This document shows positions 15,294-24,666 of a stretch of 64,000 bases of DNA, piece after piece. Source of the DNA: Candidatus Saccharimonadota bacterium (GTDB lineage: Bacteria; Patescibacteriota; Saccharimonadia; Saccharimonadales; Saccharimonadaceae); NCBI GenBank assembly GCA_017540545.1, contig JAFYAV010000002.1, forward strand, positions 62,001 through 126,000, in the 5' to 3' direction. Positions within the stretch are counted from its first letter, which is position 1. Every line of letters begins with the position of its first letter. The notes under the pieces are model-generated. The model was not told the DNA's origin. It saw only the letters and a program-made list of their open reading frames with translations, and searched no databases. The translations under genes were made by a program, and so were the position numbers.

Positions 15294-16828
15294 TGGTACA
15301 CCTCCTGAAATTGAACAACTTCCAGATATAAGCTATCACCGAGCCCATTTCCATCAGCGAACTCCATGAGATGATCGCCGAGCTCCGTCCTTTCATATCT
15401 CCACTCTTCAAGAGTGAAAATCAGGATGTCGAGCAGATCTCTCGAGACATTCCACTCATCGGTGGTCTCGACGATGCTCTTATCGTCAAAGCGCTTAACT
15501 ATTATTTGATATGCGGGGGAGCCGTCCTCAAACAACAGCTCCAACGAAAACGCATTAATTGCGTCTTCGTCCTCGGCCCACATATTGAGTCGCGTGTCAT
15601 AACAATAACCGACAATCATGTGATCGTCGCTCCAATCGCTATAATCGCGCAGGTCGAAGCTGTCAAACATCAGCTCCGGAACGAGTCTAGGACTCGTAGG
15701 GTCAAGCCAATCGTCTACGCCATTAACGGTAGCAATCTGCTTGCCGCCAATCTCGATGACGTGCCTAGCTTCAGGGTTCAGCATTTTAGATACTGACGTA
15801 TCTTCCATGTTGCCACAAAGCTTGACGGTCATATGCTCAACCTCAAACGCCTCCAAATCATCCTCATGACAGCCCTTTGTCACGCGATCCAGAACCGCAT
15901 TCAGTGCTACGAGTAGTGACTTCGGCGCATTCTCGCCAATCCGCGGAATCCGTACGGATTCGCTTTCAGAGACATCCCAGACACCTTCAGCTACAATACC
16001 GCCAGCATCAACGACGAACGCCGCTTCGCGCGGGTCAAGTCGCAGGTAGATTGTGCCGTTATCGGAGCTGATTTTGCGCAGTCCATAACTGGCGTACTTG
16101 ATATCGTCATCTCCCCATCCATAATTGGCAAGAAAAGCAGACAAATCGAACGTATTGCTCAATTCGTTATACCAATTACGGACTTCGTGCTCAACTTCAG
16201 GCCCCTCAGGAAACAAAGCTTCTGCCTCTTTATAGGTCAGAACACTGATTTCGGCATAGCTGGCTCTGATTGCTTCAAGGCTCTCCACGAGACTATCCGC
16301 GTCCTCAGCCTCACGAATGCAGTCAAAGACCTCATTCATGACTATGAGAAATTCCGACGAAATTTCATCGTGATCCGAGTCGACAATCCGTACTCGTTCG
16401 TGCGGATAGTCGGACTCAATCCTGACAAGCGCCAGGCCGCAGATGTCTCTGATTACAAACATCGTGTGTTCGTAGCCGTCCAGTGTCAACGACGCATGAG
16501 CACCTTCGAACAAACTGGAGTCCACTACGTACTCCCCATACTCGGGGCGTGTGTAGTTTCGATCCCAGCCGCAGGCCTCGAGATACCCCTGAAGGTCGAA
16601 GGCTCCGTAAGTATCGACCTCTGGCTCCTCGTCTGCGACAAAGAAATCATTCAGATCAACTCCGGACTCCGCTTTCGGGAATACACTACGTTCCTGCGCC
16701 TGAGCCGCACCATCCGTTTGGCGCTCAGTCTCTTGCTTATGGCAACCCATAGTACCGACAATGACAGCGATGACGCATAGCGCAACGAAAAATACTCTTA
16801 TGTACTTACAAAGGTTCGTTCTTTTCAT
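15290..16828 (-). CDS. Lipoprotein with three copies of the ~125-residue repeat domain
   Basis: 512 residues. The lipoprotein signal ends in VGTMGC (lipidated Cys about residue 29). Domain 1 (about 75-205) begins YGAFDLQGYLEACGWDRNY. Domain 2 (about 225-350) begins WYNELSNTFDLSAFLANYGW and is closest to the 182-aa lipoprotein. Domain 3 (about 385-510) begins FDSFDLRDYSDWSDD and is the most diverged. Domains 1 and 2 have a hydrophobic-V-x-D/G-I strand and an LLVALNAVLDRV-type helix. The ATG at 16828 follows GGGAGGG by 6 nt. An in-frame TTG at 16843 would put the SD inside the gene. It leads a two-gene operon with 14703. Confidence 0.8.
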   Translation of the reverse strand: MKRTNLCKYIRVFFVALCVIAVIVGTMGCHKQETERQTDGAAQAQERSVFPKAESGVDLNDFFVADEEPEVDTYGAFDLQGYLEACGWDRNYTRPEYGEYVVDSSLFEGAHASLTLDGYEHTMFVIRDICGLALVRIESDYPHERVRIVDSDHDEISSEFLIVMNEVFDCIREAEDADSLVESLEAIRASYAEISVLTYKEAEALFPEGPEVEHEVRNWYNELSNTFDLSAFLANYGWGDDDIKYASYGLRKISSDNGTIYLRLDPREAAFVVDAGGIVAEGVWDVSESESVRIPRIGENAPKSLLVALNAVLDRVTKGCHEDDLEAFEVEHMTVKLCGNMEDTSVSKMLNPEARHVIEIGGKQIATVNGVDDWLDPTSPRLVPELMFDSFDLRDYSDWSDDHMIVGYCYDTRLNMWAEDEDAINAFSLELLFEDGSPAYQIIVKRFDDKSIVETTDEWNVSRDLLDILIFTLEEWRYERTELGDHLMEFADGNGLGDSLYLEVVQFQEVYQ

Positions 16829-16867
16829 TTTTTGCCCTCCCAAAAATAGATTGAAAATAACACTTTA

Positions 16868-16896
16868 ATTATATCACAAGATACCGAAAAAGTCAA
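16868..16896 (-). promoter_or_regulatory. Consensus sigma70 promoter of the repeat-lipoprotein operon
   Basis: On the minus strand TTGACT (16896-16891), a 17-bp spacer and TATAAT (16873-16868), about 40 nt before the ATG at 16828. Confidence 0.8.
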
Positions 16897-17079
16897 TAAC
16901 GTTAACGCTTTACGGCTCAGAAAGCAAATACATACGACCGGGCACGATTCCGTCTAAGTTTATCGTCAAAAATAGTTAAAAAACTCGCGCTAAAATGTTA
17001 AAATATACAGTAATTACGCAGTGCTATAGGAGTGGAGTTCCGAGGGAGCGTAAGGTAATAAACTACCTACATAATTTTT

Positions 17080-18945
17080 ATGAAGCAAAAAAATACGCGA
17101 TCATTCGATCAGAAGATAATCCGAGTTACGCTACTTGCGATACTGGATATTCTTTCTGTAGCTTTGGCTACTTTTTTAACACTATGGTTCCGCTTCGATC
17201 TTAAAAGTATTCCTGAAGGATATGTCCCAACTTTTACGGAATACATTATCTACGACGCCGCCATCGTTACCATCGTCTTCGCCGCTTTCGGCCTCTATTC
17301 ATCAGTTTGGAAATATGCCTCCATTACCGAACTAATCTCTATCGCCCTTGCTGTCGGCGTCTCGGATCTGCTCCTCTTCACCTACAAACATATGTTGCTT
17401 CTGCCCAGCCCTCGCAGCTTTTGGCTAATATTCCCAATCGTTCTCATGATACTAACCTGCAGCATTCGCTTTTCTTATCGTATTCTTCGAGAACTCATCA
17501 ACACTATCGGGTACGGCAGACGCAACAATACCATTATGGTCATCGGCGCCGGCGATGCCACGAGACTACTCATCGACGAGATGTCTCGCAATGAGGTCTA
17601 CGAAGATACTCGCATTGCCTGCATCATTGATGACGACGTGCGCAAAATTGGCACCCGCATTCGCAAAATTCCAGTAGTCGGTACGCGCAAGGACATCGAA
17701 GAAATGGCAGACAAATATCTCGTCACCGAGATCATTATCGCCATCCCGTCGGCCCGAAAAGACAATCTGGCCAGAATTGTCGCGGAATGTCAAAAAGTCG
17801 GCTGTGAAATCAAAATTATCCCCGCCGCCTACCTCGACATAGATAATGGTGAAGACATTGCTCGCCAGATTCGCCCACTGCAATACGAAGACTTCCTTGG
17901 TCGCGACCAGATCGTCGTCAATAATCAAGAAATCGTAGACAACCTCACGGGCAAGACAATTCTCGTTACGGGTGGCGGCGGCAGCATCGGATCGGAATTA
18001 TGTCGCCAAATCGCCAAGGCCAAACCAAAACTCCTTATTATCTTCGACATCTACGAAAATAATGCCTACGACATCCAGCAAGAGCTCTACCGCAATTATC
18101 CAGATCTCAATCTCGAGACTATCATCGGCTCCGTCCGCGACTATGCGCGCCTCGAAAAAGTCTTTCAAGAATTTAAACCCGAGCAAGTCTATCATGCGGC
18201 CGCCCACAAGCATGTCCCCCTCATGGAGGTTAGCCCCAACGAGGCTATCAAGAACAACTGCCTCGGAACCCTCAATACCGTCAAGCTAGCAGACAAGTAT
18301 GGCGTTAAGAAGTTCGTTCTGGTTAGTACGGACAAGGCTGTCCGCCCAACCAATATTATGGGAGCTTCTAAGCGTATCTGCGAAATGATCATTCAAACCT
18401 ACGATAAACACTCTAAAACAGATTTCGTGGCCGTACGCTTTGGTAACGTACTCGGTAGCAACGGCTCCGTGATCCCGCTCTTCTTAAAACAGATTGAGGC
18501 CGGCGGGCCCGTTACGGTCACGCACAAAAACATTACGCGCTATTTCATGACTATCCCCGAGGCCGTCAGCCTAATCTTGCAAGCGTCCGTCTATGCTGCA
18601 GGAGGGGAAATCTTCGTGCTCGATATGGGTAAACCAGTCAAAATCTACGACCTTGCCCAAAAGATTATTCGTTACAAAGGCCTCGAACCGGGTAAGGACA
18701 TCCAGATCAAAATTACCGGCCTCCGCCCCGGAGAAAAGCTCTACGAAGAGATGCTCATGGAGGAAGAGGGGCTTAAAGAAACACCAAACAAGCTCATTCA
18801 TATAGGACAACCACTCGAAATCAAAGAATCCTTCCTAAACGACCTAAATGAGCTCATCAATACCGCAGAAAACAACGTTAATAACATCAAGCAATTAACC
18901 GCTAAAATCGTTAAAACATATAAGCCAGAAAAGGAGACGCTATGA
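17080..18945 (+). CDS. Membrane nucleotide-sugar 4,6-dehydratase (PglF/CapD/FlaA1 type)
   Basis: Likely converts UDP-GlcNAc to the 4-keto-6-deoxy sugar that the next gene would aminate. 621 residues: four N-terminal membrane helices (about 18-140), a CoA-binding-like Rossmann domain (MVIGAGDATRLLIDEM, about 153-168), and an extended SDR domain with TGGGGSIGSE (about 296-305), AAHKHVPLMEVSP and STDKAVRPTNIMGASKR. In the last motif Met stands where classical SDRs have Tyr, as is usual for the PglF/FlaA1 family. First gene of the polysaccharide operon. Its stop overlaps the aminotransferase start (ATGA). No clear SD. TAAAAT boxes at 16991 and 16999 may be the promoter, leaving a leader of about 70 nt. 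Confidence 0.92.
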   Translation: MKQKNTRSFDQKIIRVTLLAILDILSVALATFLTLWFRFDLKSIPEGYVPTFTEYIIYDAAIVTIVFAAFGLYSSVWKYASITELISIALAVGVSDLLLFTYKHMLLLPSPRSFWLIFPIVLMILTCSIRFSYRILRELINTIGYGRRNNTIMVIGAGDATRLLIDEMSRNEVYEDTRIACIIDDDVRKIGTRIRKIPVVGTRKDIEEMADKYLVTEIIIAIPSARKDNLARIVAECQKVGCEIKIIPAAYLDIDNGEDIARQIRPLQYEDFLGRDQIVVNNQEIVDNLTGKTILVTGGGGSIGSELCRQIAKAKPKLLIIFDIYENNAYDIQQELYRNYPDLNLETIIGSVRDYARLEKVFQEFKPEQVYHAAAHKHVPLMEVSPNEAIKNNCLGTLNTVKLADKYGVKKFVLVSTDKAVRPTNIMGASKRICEMIIQTYDKHSKTDFVAVRFGNVLGSNGSVIPLFLKQIEAGGPVTVTHKNITRYFMTIPEAVSLILQASVYAAGGEIFVLDMGKPVKIYDLAQKIIRYKGLEPGKDIQIKITGLRPGEKLYEEMLMEEEGLKETPNKLIHIGQPLEIKESFLNDLNELINTAENNVNNIKQLTAKIVKTYKPEKETL

Positions 18946-20213
18946 AAGATATAGAACCATTTCAAAATAAAGTCTGGCTAAGCACGCCAACTATGCACGG
19001 TGAAGAGATTAGGTATATCACCGAAGCATACGAATCAAACTGGATGTCTACAGTCGGCGAGAACATTAACGAAGTCGAAAGATTAATGGCCGAAAAAATC
19101 GGCGCAAAACACGCCATTGCACTCAGCTCTGGCACAGCATCATTACATCTTGCAATCAAGCTCGCAGGAGAAAAGTTATATGGTAAGACTAAGACCAGCA
19201 AAGGTGCCCTAGCTGGCCACAAAGTATTCTGCAGCGACATGACTTTTGGCGCAACCGTCAACCCGGTCACCTATGAGGGCGGTGAACCAATCTTCATCGA
19301 CACGGAATACGACACGTGGAATATGAGCCCAGAGGCTCTATCTAGAGCTTTTGAGCTATATCCAGACGTAAGGCTTATCGTTGTCGCTCATCTTTATGGT
19401 ACCCCAGGCAAAATAGACCAAATCCGCGCCATCGCCAAAGAACACGAAGCGCTAATCGTAGAAGATGCGGCCGAATCACTTGGAGCTACGTACAAAAACA
19501 CACAAACTGGCATATTTGGAGATTTTGGCTGTATCAGTTTTAACGGTAATAAAATTATCACCGGGTCCTCCGGCGGGATGTTCTTCTGCAAAAAAGAGGA
19601 GGATGCAAATCAAATCCGCAAATGGTCCACTCAGGCCCGTGAAGACGCTCCTTGGTATCAGCACGAAGAGGTAGGCTACAACTACCGCATGAGCAACGTG
19701 ATTGCCGGCGTCGTTCGTGGCCAAATTCCATACCTAGAAGAGCATATCGCCCAAAAGAAGGCCATATACGAACGCTATAAAGAAGGTCTAAAAGATTTGC
19801 CAGTTCAGATGAATCCTTACGACGAGACAAATTCCAAGCCAAATTTCTGGCTATCATGTATGATAATCAATCCAGACGCCACGTGCAGACAAGTGCGAGA
19901 CGATCATTCGGCACTCTACATTAGTGAACCCAGAAAATCTTGTCCGACGGAAATCCTCGAAACTCTGGCAAAATATAACGCAGAAGGTCGTCCGATTTGG
20001 AAGCCAATGCATATGCAGCCAATCTACCGAAATAATGACTTTATCACAAAAGATGGCTCTAGCAGAGCTAAAACAAATGCGTATATTCCTAGCAGCGTTA
20101 CCGATATTAGCATGGATATATTCGAACGCGGGCTCTGCCTACCTTCCGACAACAAGATGACAGCCGAAGACCAAGATAAAGTAATTCAAATCATCCACGA
20201 GTGCTTCAAATAG
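18942..20213 (+). CDS. DegT/DnrJ/EryC1/StrS-family sugar aminotransferase (PglE-like)
   Basis: A PLP enzyme that transfers an amino group to the 4-keto sugar made by the preceding dehydratase. This is family knowledge combined with gene order. The 423 residues are near normal length for the family. SFNGNKIITGSSGGM contains the Schiff-base lysine (about K204), LSSGTASLHLAIKLAG is the phosphate-binding N-terminal motif, and VEDAAESLGATY is the conserved Asp segment that contacts the PLP ring nitrogen. The C-terminus has the expected KPMHMQPIY. It overlaps the dehydratase by 4 nt and is followed 2 nt later by the phosphoglycosyltransferase. Confidence 0.93.
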   Translation: MKDIEPFQNKVWLSTPTMHGEEIRYITEAYESNWMSTVGENINEVERLMAEKIGAKHAIALSSGTASLHLAIKLAGEKLYGKTKTSKGALAGHKVFCSDMTFGATVNPVTYEGGEPIFIDTEYDTWNMSPEALSRAFELYPDVRLIVVAHLYGTPGKIDQIRAIAKEHEALIVEDAAESLGATYKNTQTGIFGDFGCISFNGNKIITGSSGGMFFCKKEEDANQIRKWSTQAREDAPWYQHEEVGYNYRMSNVIAGVVRGQIPYLEEHIAQKKAIYERYKEGLKDLPVQMNPYDETNSKPNFWLSCMIINPDATCRQVRDDHSALYISEPRKSCPTEILETLAKYNAEGRPIWKPMHMQPIYRNNDFITKDGSSRAKTNAYIPSSVTDISMDIFERGLCLPSDNKMTAEDQDKVIQIIHECFK

Positions 20214-20215
20214 AC

Positions 20216-20854
20216 ATGGCCAAATACGAGAATCAGCACAAGCCATACGGCCCATACGAAAAATATTTTAAACGACCCCTCGATTTTCTTTTTTCGTTGC
20301 TAGCCCTGATTATTCTTTCACCAATATTGCTAATTACCTACATACTCGTAATTATATTTTTAGGTTTCCCGGGCATCTTCAAACAGCCGCGTCCGGGCAG
20401 AGACGAAAAAATCTTTAACCTCTACAAGTTTCGCACCATGACAAATACAAAAGACAAAAACGGAAAACTGTTACCAGACGAGAAGCGCTTAACGAAGTTT
20501 GGTAAATTTCTACGCTCCACGTCCTTAGATGAATTACCAGAACTTTTTAATATCCTAATTGGCGATATGAGTTTTATCGGACCGCGACCGCTTCTAGTCG
20601 ATTATTTACCACGCTATAATATAAAACAACGACGCCGCCACGAAATCAGGCCTGGCCTTACTGGCCTAGCGCAAGTGTCTGGACGTAATTCCATACCATG
20701 GCAAAAACGATTCGACATAGATATACTATATGTCGACCGTATTACTTTCTTACAAGATTCATCCATTATACTAAAAACTATCAGTCTAGTTCTGAAACGA
20801 AAAAACATTAACTCCAACACTTCCGCAACCATGGAAGAATTTATGGGAAATTAA
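20216..20854 (+). CDS. Priming undecaprenyl-phosphate sugar phosphotransferase (PglC/WcaJ type)
   Basis: Starts glycan assembly by moving a sugar-1-phosphate onto undecaprenyl phosphate at the inner leaflet. 212 residues: a short cytosolic start, one hydrophobic re-entrant helix (about 20-48), then the conserved catalytic part. That part includes KQPRPGRDEKIFNLYKFRTM, TSLDELPELFNILIGDMSFI, GPRPLL and RPGLTGLAQVSGRN. The short form without extra N-terminal helices resembles PglC. The start at 20216 is preferred over an in-frame codon at 20201, which would overlap the aminotransferase by 13 nt. Together with the two preceding genes it forms a classic amino-sugar priming set. Confidence 0.93.
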   Translation: MAKYENQHKPYGPYEKYFKRPLDFLFSLLALIILSPILLITYILVIIFLGFPGIFKQPRPGRDEKIFNLYKFRTMTNTKDKNGKLLPDEKRLTKFGKFLRSTSLDELPELFNILIGDMSFIGPRPLLVDYLPRYNIKQRRRHEIRPGLTGLAQVSGRNSIPWQKRFDIDILYVDRITFLQDSSIILKTISLVLKRKNINSNTSATMEEFMGN

Positions 20855-20864
20855 GGAGATAAAT

Positions 20865-22463
20865 ATGATCACTATTTTGTTCACTGGCGTAGGTAGAAGA
20901 ATTGAATTAATACAAGCATTCAGACAGGCAGCGCTAGTCCTAAATAAAAGAATTCGCATCATTGGTGCAGACATTGCGAATAATGCTCCAGCATTACCAT
21001 ACTGCGACGCAATTAAAATCGTAAAGCCAATGGACGACCCAGATTATATATCTAGTCTATTAAAAACTTGCGAAGAAGAGGAAGTTGATATACTCGTACC
21101 GACCATAGATACGGATTTATTGACCCTAGCAAACAATCGAGAGCAATTCGAGAAGACGGGCACAAGAGTCCTAATTAGTGCTCCAGATAAAATTCACATC
21201 TGTCGAGACAAGAATATTACATCTCAATTCTTCGTAGACTGCGGGCTAGCGGCACCAATGCCAACCAATAGCGTGGACAAATACAATTCGGGTTTTCCAG
21301 CCTTCATTAAACCAAAAGATGGCAGCAGTTCGATTAACGCCTTCAAGGCAAACAGCCTTGATGAGCTTAGAACATACGCATCAAAAATAGAAGATTACAT
21401 AATTCAACCATTCATCGAGGGTTCGGAATACACTGTAGACGTATTTTGCGACTTTAGCGGAAAACCAATATTTATTACTCCACGTCAGCGCATTCAGGTA
21501 CGTGCAGGCGAAGTCCTTAAAACCCAAATCGCGGTAGACGACACAACTGAACAAGAAATCCGCGCCATTTGCGACAAGTTTAAACCATGCGGCCCACTAA
21601 CCGTGCAATTTATACGTGAAAAAAAGAGCGGAATTAATTACTATATCGAAATTAATCCACGCTTCGGCGGCGGAGCGCCCCTATCAATGAAAGCAGGAGC
21701 AAAAAGCGCCGAAGTACTACTGAAACTCATTGACGAAGAAGCTTTAGACGAGTCATCGTACATCACCCAGAATGGCGCGATATACAGCCGCTTTGACCAA
21801 TCCGTGCGCATAACTAATGAAATCAATAAAAGCATCAAGGGAATTATTTTCGATTTAGATGATACGCTATATAACGAAATTGAATATGTTAAATCGGGCT
21901 TCGAAGCAGTATCAAGATATCTTGGAGATGCATCCTACGCCAGTAAGTTATTATACTACTTCAATAATGAGGCAAACCCAATCGATAAGCTACTAGAAGA
22001 GATAGGTCGTATCGGCGAAAAAGACGCCGTCGTCGACATTTACCGCAAGCACAAGCCGCGCCTAGCCCTAGACGAAGCCGTCGCGGTAACACTCAATAAT
22101 CTGCGCGGCTCAAACATTAAACTCGGTATTATCACAGACGGTCGCCCAGAAGGCCAACGGGCAAAAATAAAAGCACTGGGTATAGAAAGCTACATCGACG
22201 ACATTATCATTACTGACGAACTTGGGGGCAAGCAATTTCGCAAACCGAACGATATACCATTTCGGATTCTCCAGAATCGCTGGCGCCTCGCCCCAGAACA
22301 AATAATATACGTAGGAGACAACCTGAACAAAGATCATCTGGCACCACAACAGCTTGGGATGAACTTTATCCATTATCGCAATGAAAATGGTCTATATAAA
22401 GAATCCAATGAATGCGATTACCCTCAGATTACGAATATTGAAGACATCAAAAAGTACGTCTAG
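20865..22463 (+). CDS. ATP-grasp - HAD hydrolase fusion protein
   Basis: 532 residues in two enzymes' worth of sequence. The N-terminal half (about 1-325) is an ATP-grasp ligase of the carbamoyl-phosphate-synthase/D-Ala-D-Ala type: a pre-ATP-grasp Rossmann start (ILFTGVGRR), FIKPKDGSSSINAFK as the nucleotide-binding loop, IIQPFIEGSEYTVDVF, and YIEINPRFGGGAPL as the metal-binding motif. The C-terminal half (about 326-532) is a HAD phosphatase: IIFDLDDTLYN (nucleophile Asp330), IITDGRPEGQRAK and IYVGDNLNKDHLAP. Such fusions occur in polysaccharide clusters and may ligate an amino acid or similar group to a sugar precursor. The substrate is unknown. A good SD (AAGGAG) precedes the ATG. Confidence 0.88.
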   Translation: MITILFTGVGRRIELIQAFRQAALVLNKRIRIIGADIANNAPALPYCDAIKIVKPMDDPDYISSLLKTCEEEEVDILVPTIDTDLLTLANNREQFEKTGTRVLISAPDKIHICRDKNITSQFFVDCGLAAPMPTNSVDKYNSGFPAFIKPKDGSSSINAFKANSLDELRTYASKIEDYIIQPFIEGSEYTVDVFCDFSGKPIFITPRQRIQVRAGEVLKTQIAVDDTTEQEIRAICDKFKPCGPLTVQFIREKKSGINYYIEINPRFGGGAPLSMKAGAKSAEVLLKLIDEEALDESSYITQNGAIYSRFDQSVRITNEINKSIKGIIFDLDDTLYNEIEYVKSGFEAVSRYLGDASYASKLLYYFNNEANPIDKLLEEIGRIGEKDAVVDIYRKHKPRLALDEAVAVTLNNLRGSNIKLGIITDGRPEGQRAKIKALGIESYIDDIIITDELGGKQFRKPNDIPFRILQNRWRLAPEQIIYVGDNLNKDHLAPQQLGMNFIHYRNENGLYKESNECDYPQITNIEDIKKYV

Positions 22464-22469
22464 GCCAAA

Positions 22470-23582
22470 ATGAAAACGAAAAAAATACTATACGTAGCCA
22501 CGACGGACTCGCATATTAAAGCTTTCCACATACCGTACTTAAAAATGATGCACGAAAAAGGTTGGGAAGTCCATGTTGCAACGAACGGTAACGAAAAAAT
22601 TCCATACTGCGACAAGAAACATGCGATATCTATGAGTAGAAGCCCGTTCAAAATAAACAACGCTAAAGCTATAAGGCAAATGAGGAAAATCGTCAAAGAA
22701 GAAAAATACGATATCATTCATTGCCATACCCCCATAGGATCAGCCATCACACGCTTAGCCGTAAAACAGTCTCGCAAACATGGGACGAAAGTAGTCTACA
22801 CCGCGCACGGCTTCCATTTTTACAAGGGGGCACCTATCGTCAATTGGCTAATATTCTACCCGATAGAAAAATATCTGGCTAAATATACGGACGCATTAAT
22901 AACAATTAACCAAGACGACTTCAATTTAGCAAAAACAAAACTTTCCAAAAGATGTAAACAGATTACATATACGCCCGGCGTCGGCATAAATACAAAAAAA
23001 TTCGCAATAATCGTATCGGAAGAAGAAAAAAGAAAAATAAAAGAAGAATTAAGTCTTAAAAGCACAGACATTGTTTTACTTTGTATAGCAAGATTGGATA
23101 AAAATAAAAATCAAGCGTTCTTAATCGACGTCATGAATAAAATTCAGAATAACGACATACATCTGCTCCTGGCCGGCCCGGACGAGCTAGGTGGCTATTA
23201 TCAAAAGTTAGCCGAGCAAAAAGAGCTAATAAACATCCACTTCCTGGGCGAGAGAAATGATGTTCCGAAACTTTTATCGATATCCGACATACTGGTAACC
23301 GCAAGCAAAAGGGAAGGGCTTCCAATTAACATAGTCGAAGCGCTCGCCGCGGGCAAGCCAGTAGTATCACTTGGTTGCAGGGGCACAAACGATTTAATAA
23401 AAAACGGAGTCAACGGCTATATAGCGAACGACCAAAGCGACTTCATTGGCAAAATTAACACAATCCTTAATGACGAAAAATTAAGAAGGAAAATCAAGAT
23501 TAATGATAAAAAAGAATGTAAAAAATATAGCATCGATAAGATAACCCAACAAGTATATAACATATACGATGAACTGGCTTAG
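22470..23582 (+). CDS. GT4-family glycosyltransferase
   Basis: A 370-residue GT-B glycosyltransferase that would add a sugar to the lipid-linked intermediate in the cytosol. The N-terminal acceptor domain has YDIIHCHTPIGSAITRL and YTAHGFHFYKGAP. The C-terminal domain has ARLDKNKNQAFLIDVM, then LLLAGPDELG, and the nucleotide-sugar motif KREGLPINIVEALAAGKPVV (E-x7-E type). The closest familiar pattern is the EpsD/CapM-like group of Firmicutes exopolysaccharide clusters. The gene is AT-rich and uses ATA and AGA codons, unlike the housekeeping flanks. It sits 6 nt after the ATP-grasp/HAD gene. Confidence 0.9.
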   Translation: MKTKKILYVATTDSHIKAFHIPYLKMMHEKGWEVHVATNGNEKIPYCDKKHAISMSRSPFKINNAKAIRQMRKIVKEEKYDIIHCHTPIGSAITRLAVKQSRKHGTKVVYTAHGFHFYKGAPIVNWLIFYPIEKYLAKYTDALITINQDDFNLAKTKLSKRCKQITYTPGVGINTKKFAIIVSEEEKRKIKEELSLKSTDIVLLCIARLDKNKNQAFLIDVMNKIQNNDIHLLLAGPDELGGYYQKLAEQKELINIHFLGERNDVPKLLSISDILVTASKREGLPINIVEALAAGKPVVSLGCRGTNDLIKNGVNGYIANDQSDFIGKINTILNDEKLRRKIKINDKKECKKYSIDKITQQVYNIYDELA

Positions 23583-23584
23583 CC

Positions 23585-23680
23585 ATGAAGAAAACCATAA
23601 ATCATGAAGAATTGCAAGAATGCGAGAACAACGACACCTTGCGCGGAGTCGCTAATGGATATAAAATAAAACAAATATGA
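23585..23680 (+). CDS. Possible small coupled ORF between glycosyltransferases, 31 aa
   Basis: ATG 23585 lies 2 nt after the GT4 stop. The frame encodes 31 polar residues (starting MKKTINHEELQECENND) and ends in TGA overlapping the next ATG as ATGA. Exact overlaps on both sides fit the compact operon style, so it may be translated. Alternatively it is the decayed end of a lost gene. No similarity is recognised. Confidence 0.35.
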   Translation: MKKTINHEELQECENNDTLRGVANGYKIKQI

Positions 23681-24666
23681 ATAAGCCTCTCCTATCCGTA
23701 ATTGTCCCTGTATATAATGTCGAAAAATACCTAAGGGAGTGCTACGCGAGTATCTACGACGAAGACGAGATAGAAAAATTAGAGATAATCTTGATAGACG
23801 ACGGAGCAACAGACTCGTCGGGAGCAATTTGTGATGAGCTTTCGAAAAACAAAAACACTATAACGGTGCATAAGCAAAATGGCGGACTAGCAACCGCAAG
23901 AAATGAAGGCTTAAAGCATGCGAAAGGAAAGTATGTGACGTTTATTGATCCAGACGACAAAATAAACCCAAAAACATGCAAAGTGCTATTAAACTATATC
24001 GCGAAAAATGACACGGATTTAATCTATTTAAACATAACAAAATTTTACAAAGACGGCACAACCGAAGACATAGGCGACAATATAGATAACAACATGATCG
24101 CTGGCCGCAGCAAGAACGAATGTATAGAATATTTGTCATGTAGACCTAAATTCCCGGCAAGTGCATGTGGGAAAGCGTATTTAAGAAAATTTTTAACGGA
24201 TTATAAAATATCATTCCCGAACGACGACAGAATATCCGAGGATATGGATTTCTCGTTTAAATGCATTCTTGAAGCAAAAACATTTTACAAAATCGATGGA
24301 CCATTTTATTATTACAGGCAAAACAGAGACGGCTCAATCACAAACAAAACCACAATTAAAAGCTTCGATGGTCTGAGCCAATTCATAGTGGACAGCATCA
24401 ACCTATATGCGGCCAATGACACACCGAAAGACGACAACATAAAAAAGATGTTCAACTACTTAGCGTATGAATATACAATTCTTTTATGGCAGTATAATTT
24501 CATAGCTAAAAGCCACAAAAAAAGAGCATTTAGTTTTCTAAAAAAGTACAGATATGTAATGAAATGGTCTTCAACAAGAAATAACAAAATCATTAAGATA
24601 CTAGTGGCGCTGCTTGGGGTAAAAGCTACATCTAAGGCATTATTAATTGCAAAGAGAAATAAATAA
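23677..24666 (+). CDS. GT2-family glycosyltransferase
   Basis: A 329-residue inverting GT-A enzyme. SVIVPVYNVEKYLRECYASI at the start, IILIDDGATDSSGAICDE (first Asp pair), KQNGGLATARNEGLKHAKG, and TFIDPDDKI (the DXD-like metal site) are the hallmarks of the EpsJ/CapH-like GT2 group. ISEDMDFSFKCILEA carries the usual E-D base region. It is expected at the cytosolic face of the membrane, extending the polysaccharide repeat unit. The sugar cannot be predicted. It ends overlapping the next gene by 1 nt (TAATG). AT-rich, AGA-biased codon use. Confidence 0.9.
   Translation: MNKPLLSVIVPVYNVEKYLRECYASIYDEDEIEKLEIILIDDGATDSSGAICDELSKNKNTITVHKQNGGLATARNEGLKHAKGKYVTFIDPDDKINPKTCKVLLNYIAKNDTDLIYLNITKFYKDGTTEDIGDNIDNNMIAGRSKNECIEYLSCRPKFPASACGKAYLRKFLTDYKISFPNDDRISEDMDFSFKCILEAKTFYKIDGPFYYYRQNRDGSITNKTTIKSFDGLSQFIVDSINLYAANDTPKDDNIKKMFNYLAYEYTILLWQYNFIAKSHKKRAFSFLKKYRYVMKWSSTRNNKIIKILVALLGVKATSKALLIAKRNK

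Noticed and set aside
16995-17204. ORF beginning with ATG after a TAAAAT box
   Set aside because: It overlaps the start of the clear dehydratase gene in another frame and has no recognisable protein features.
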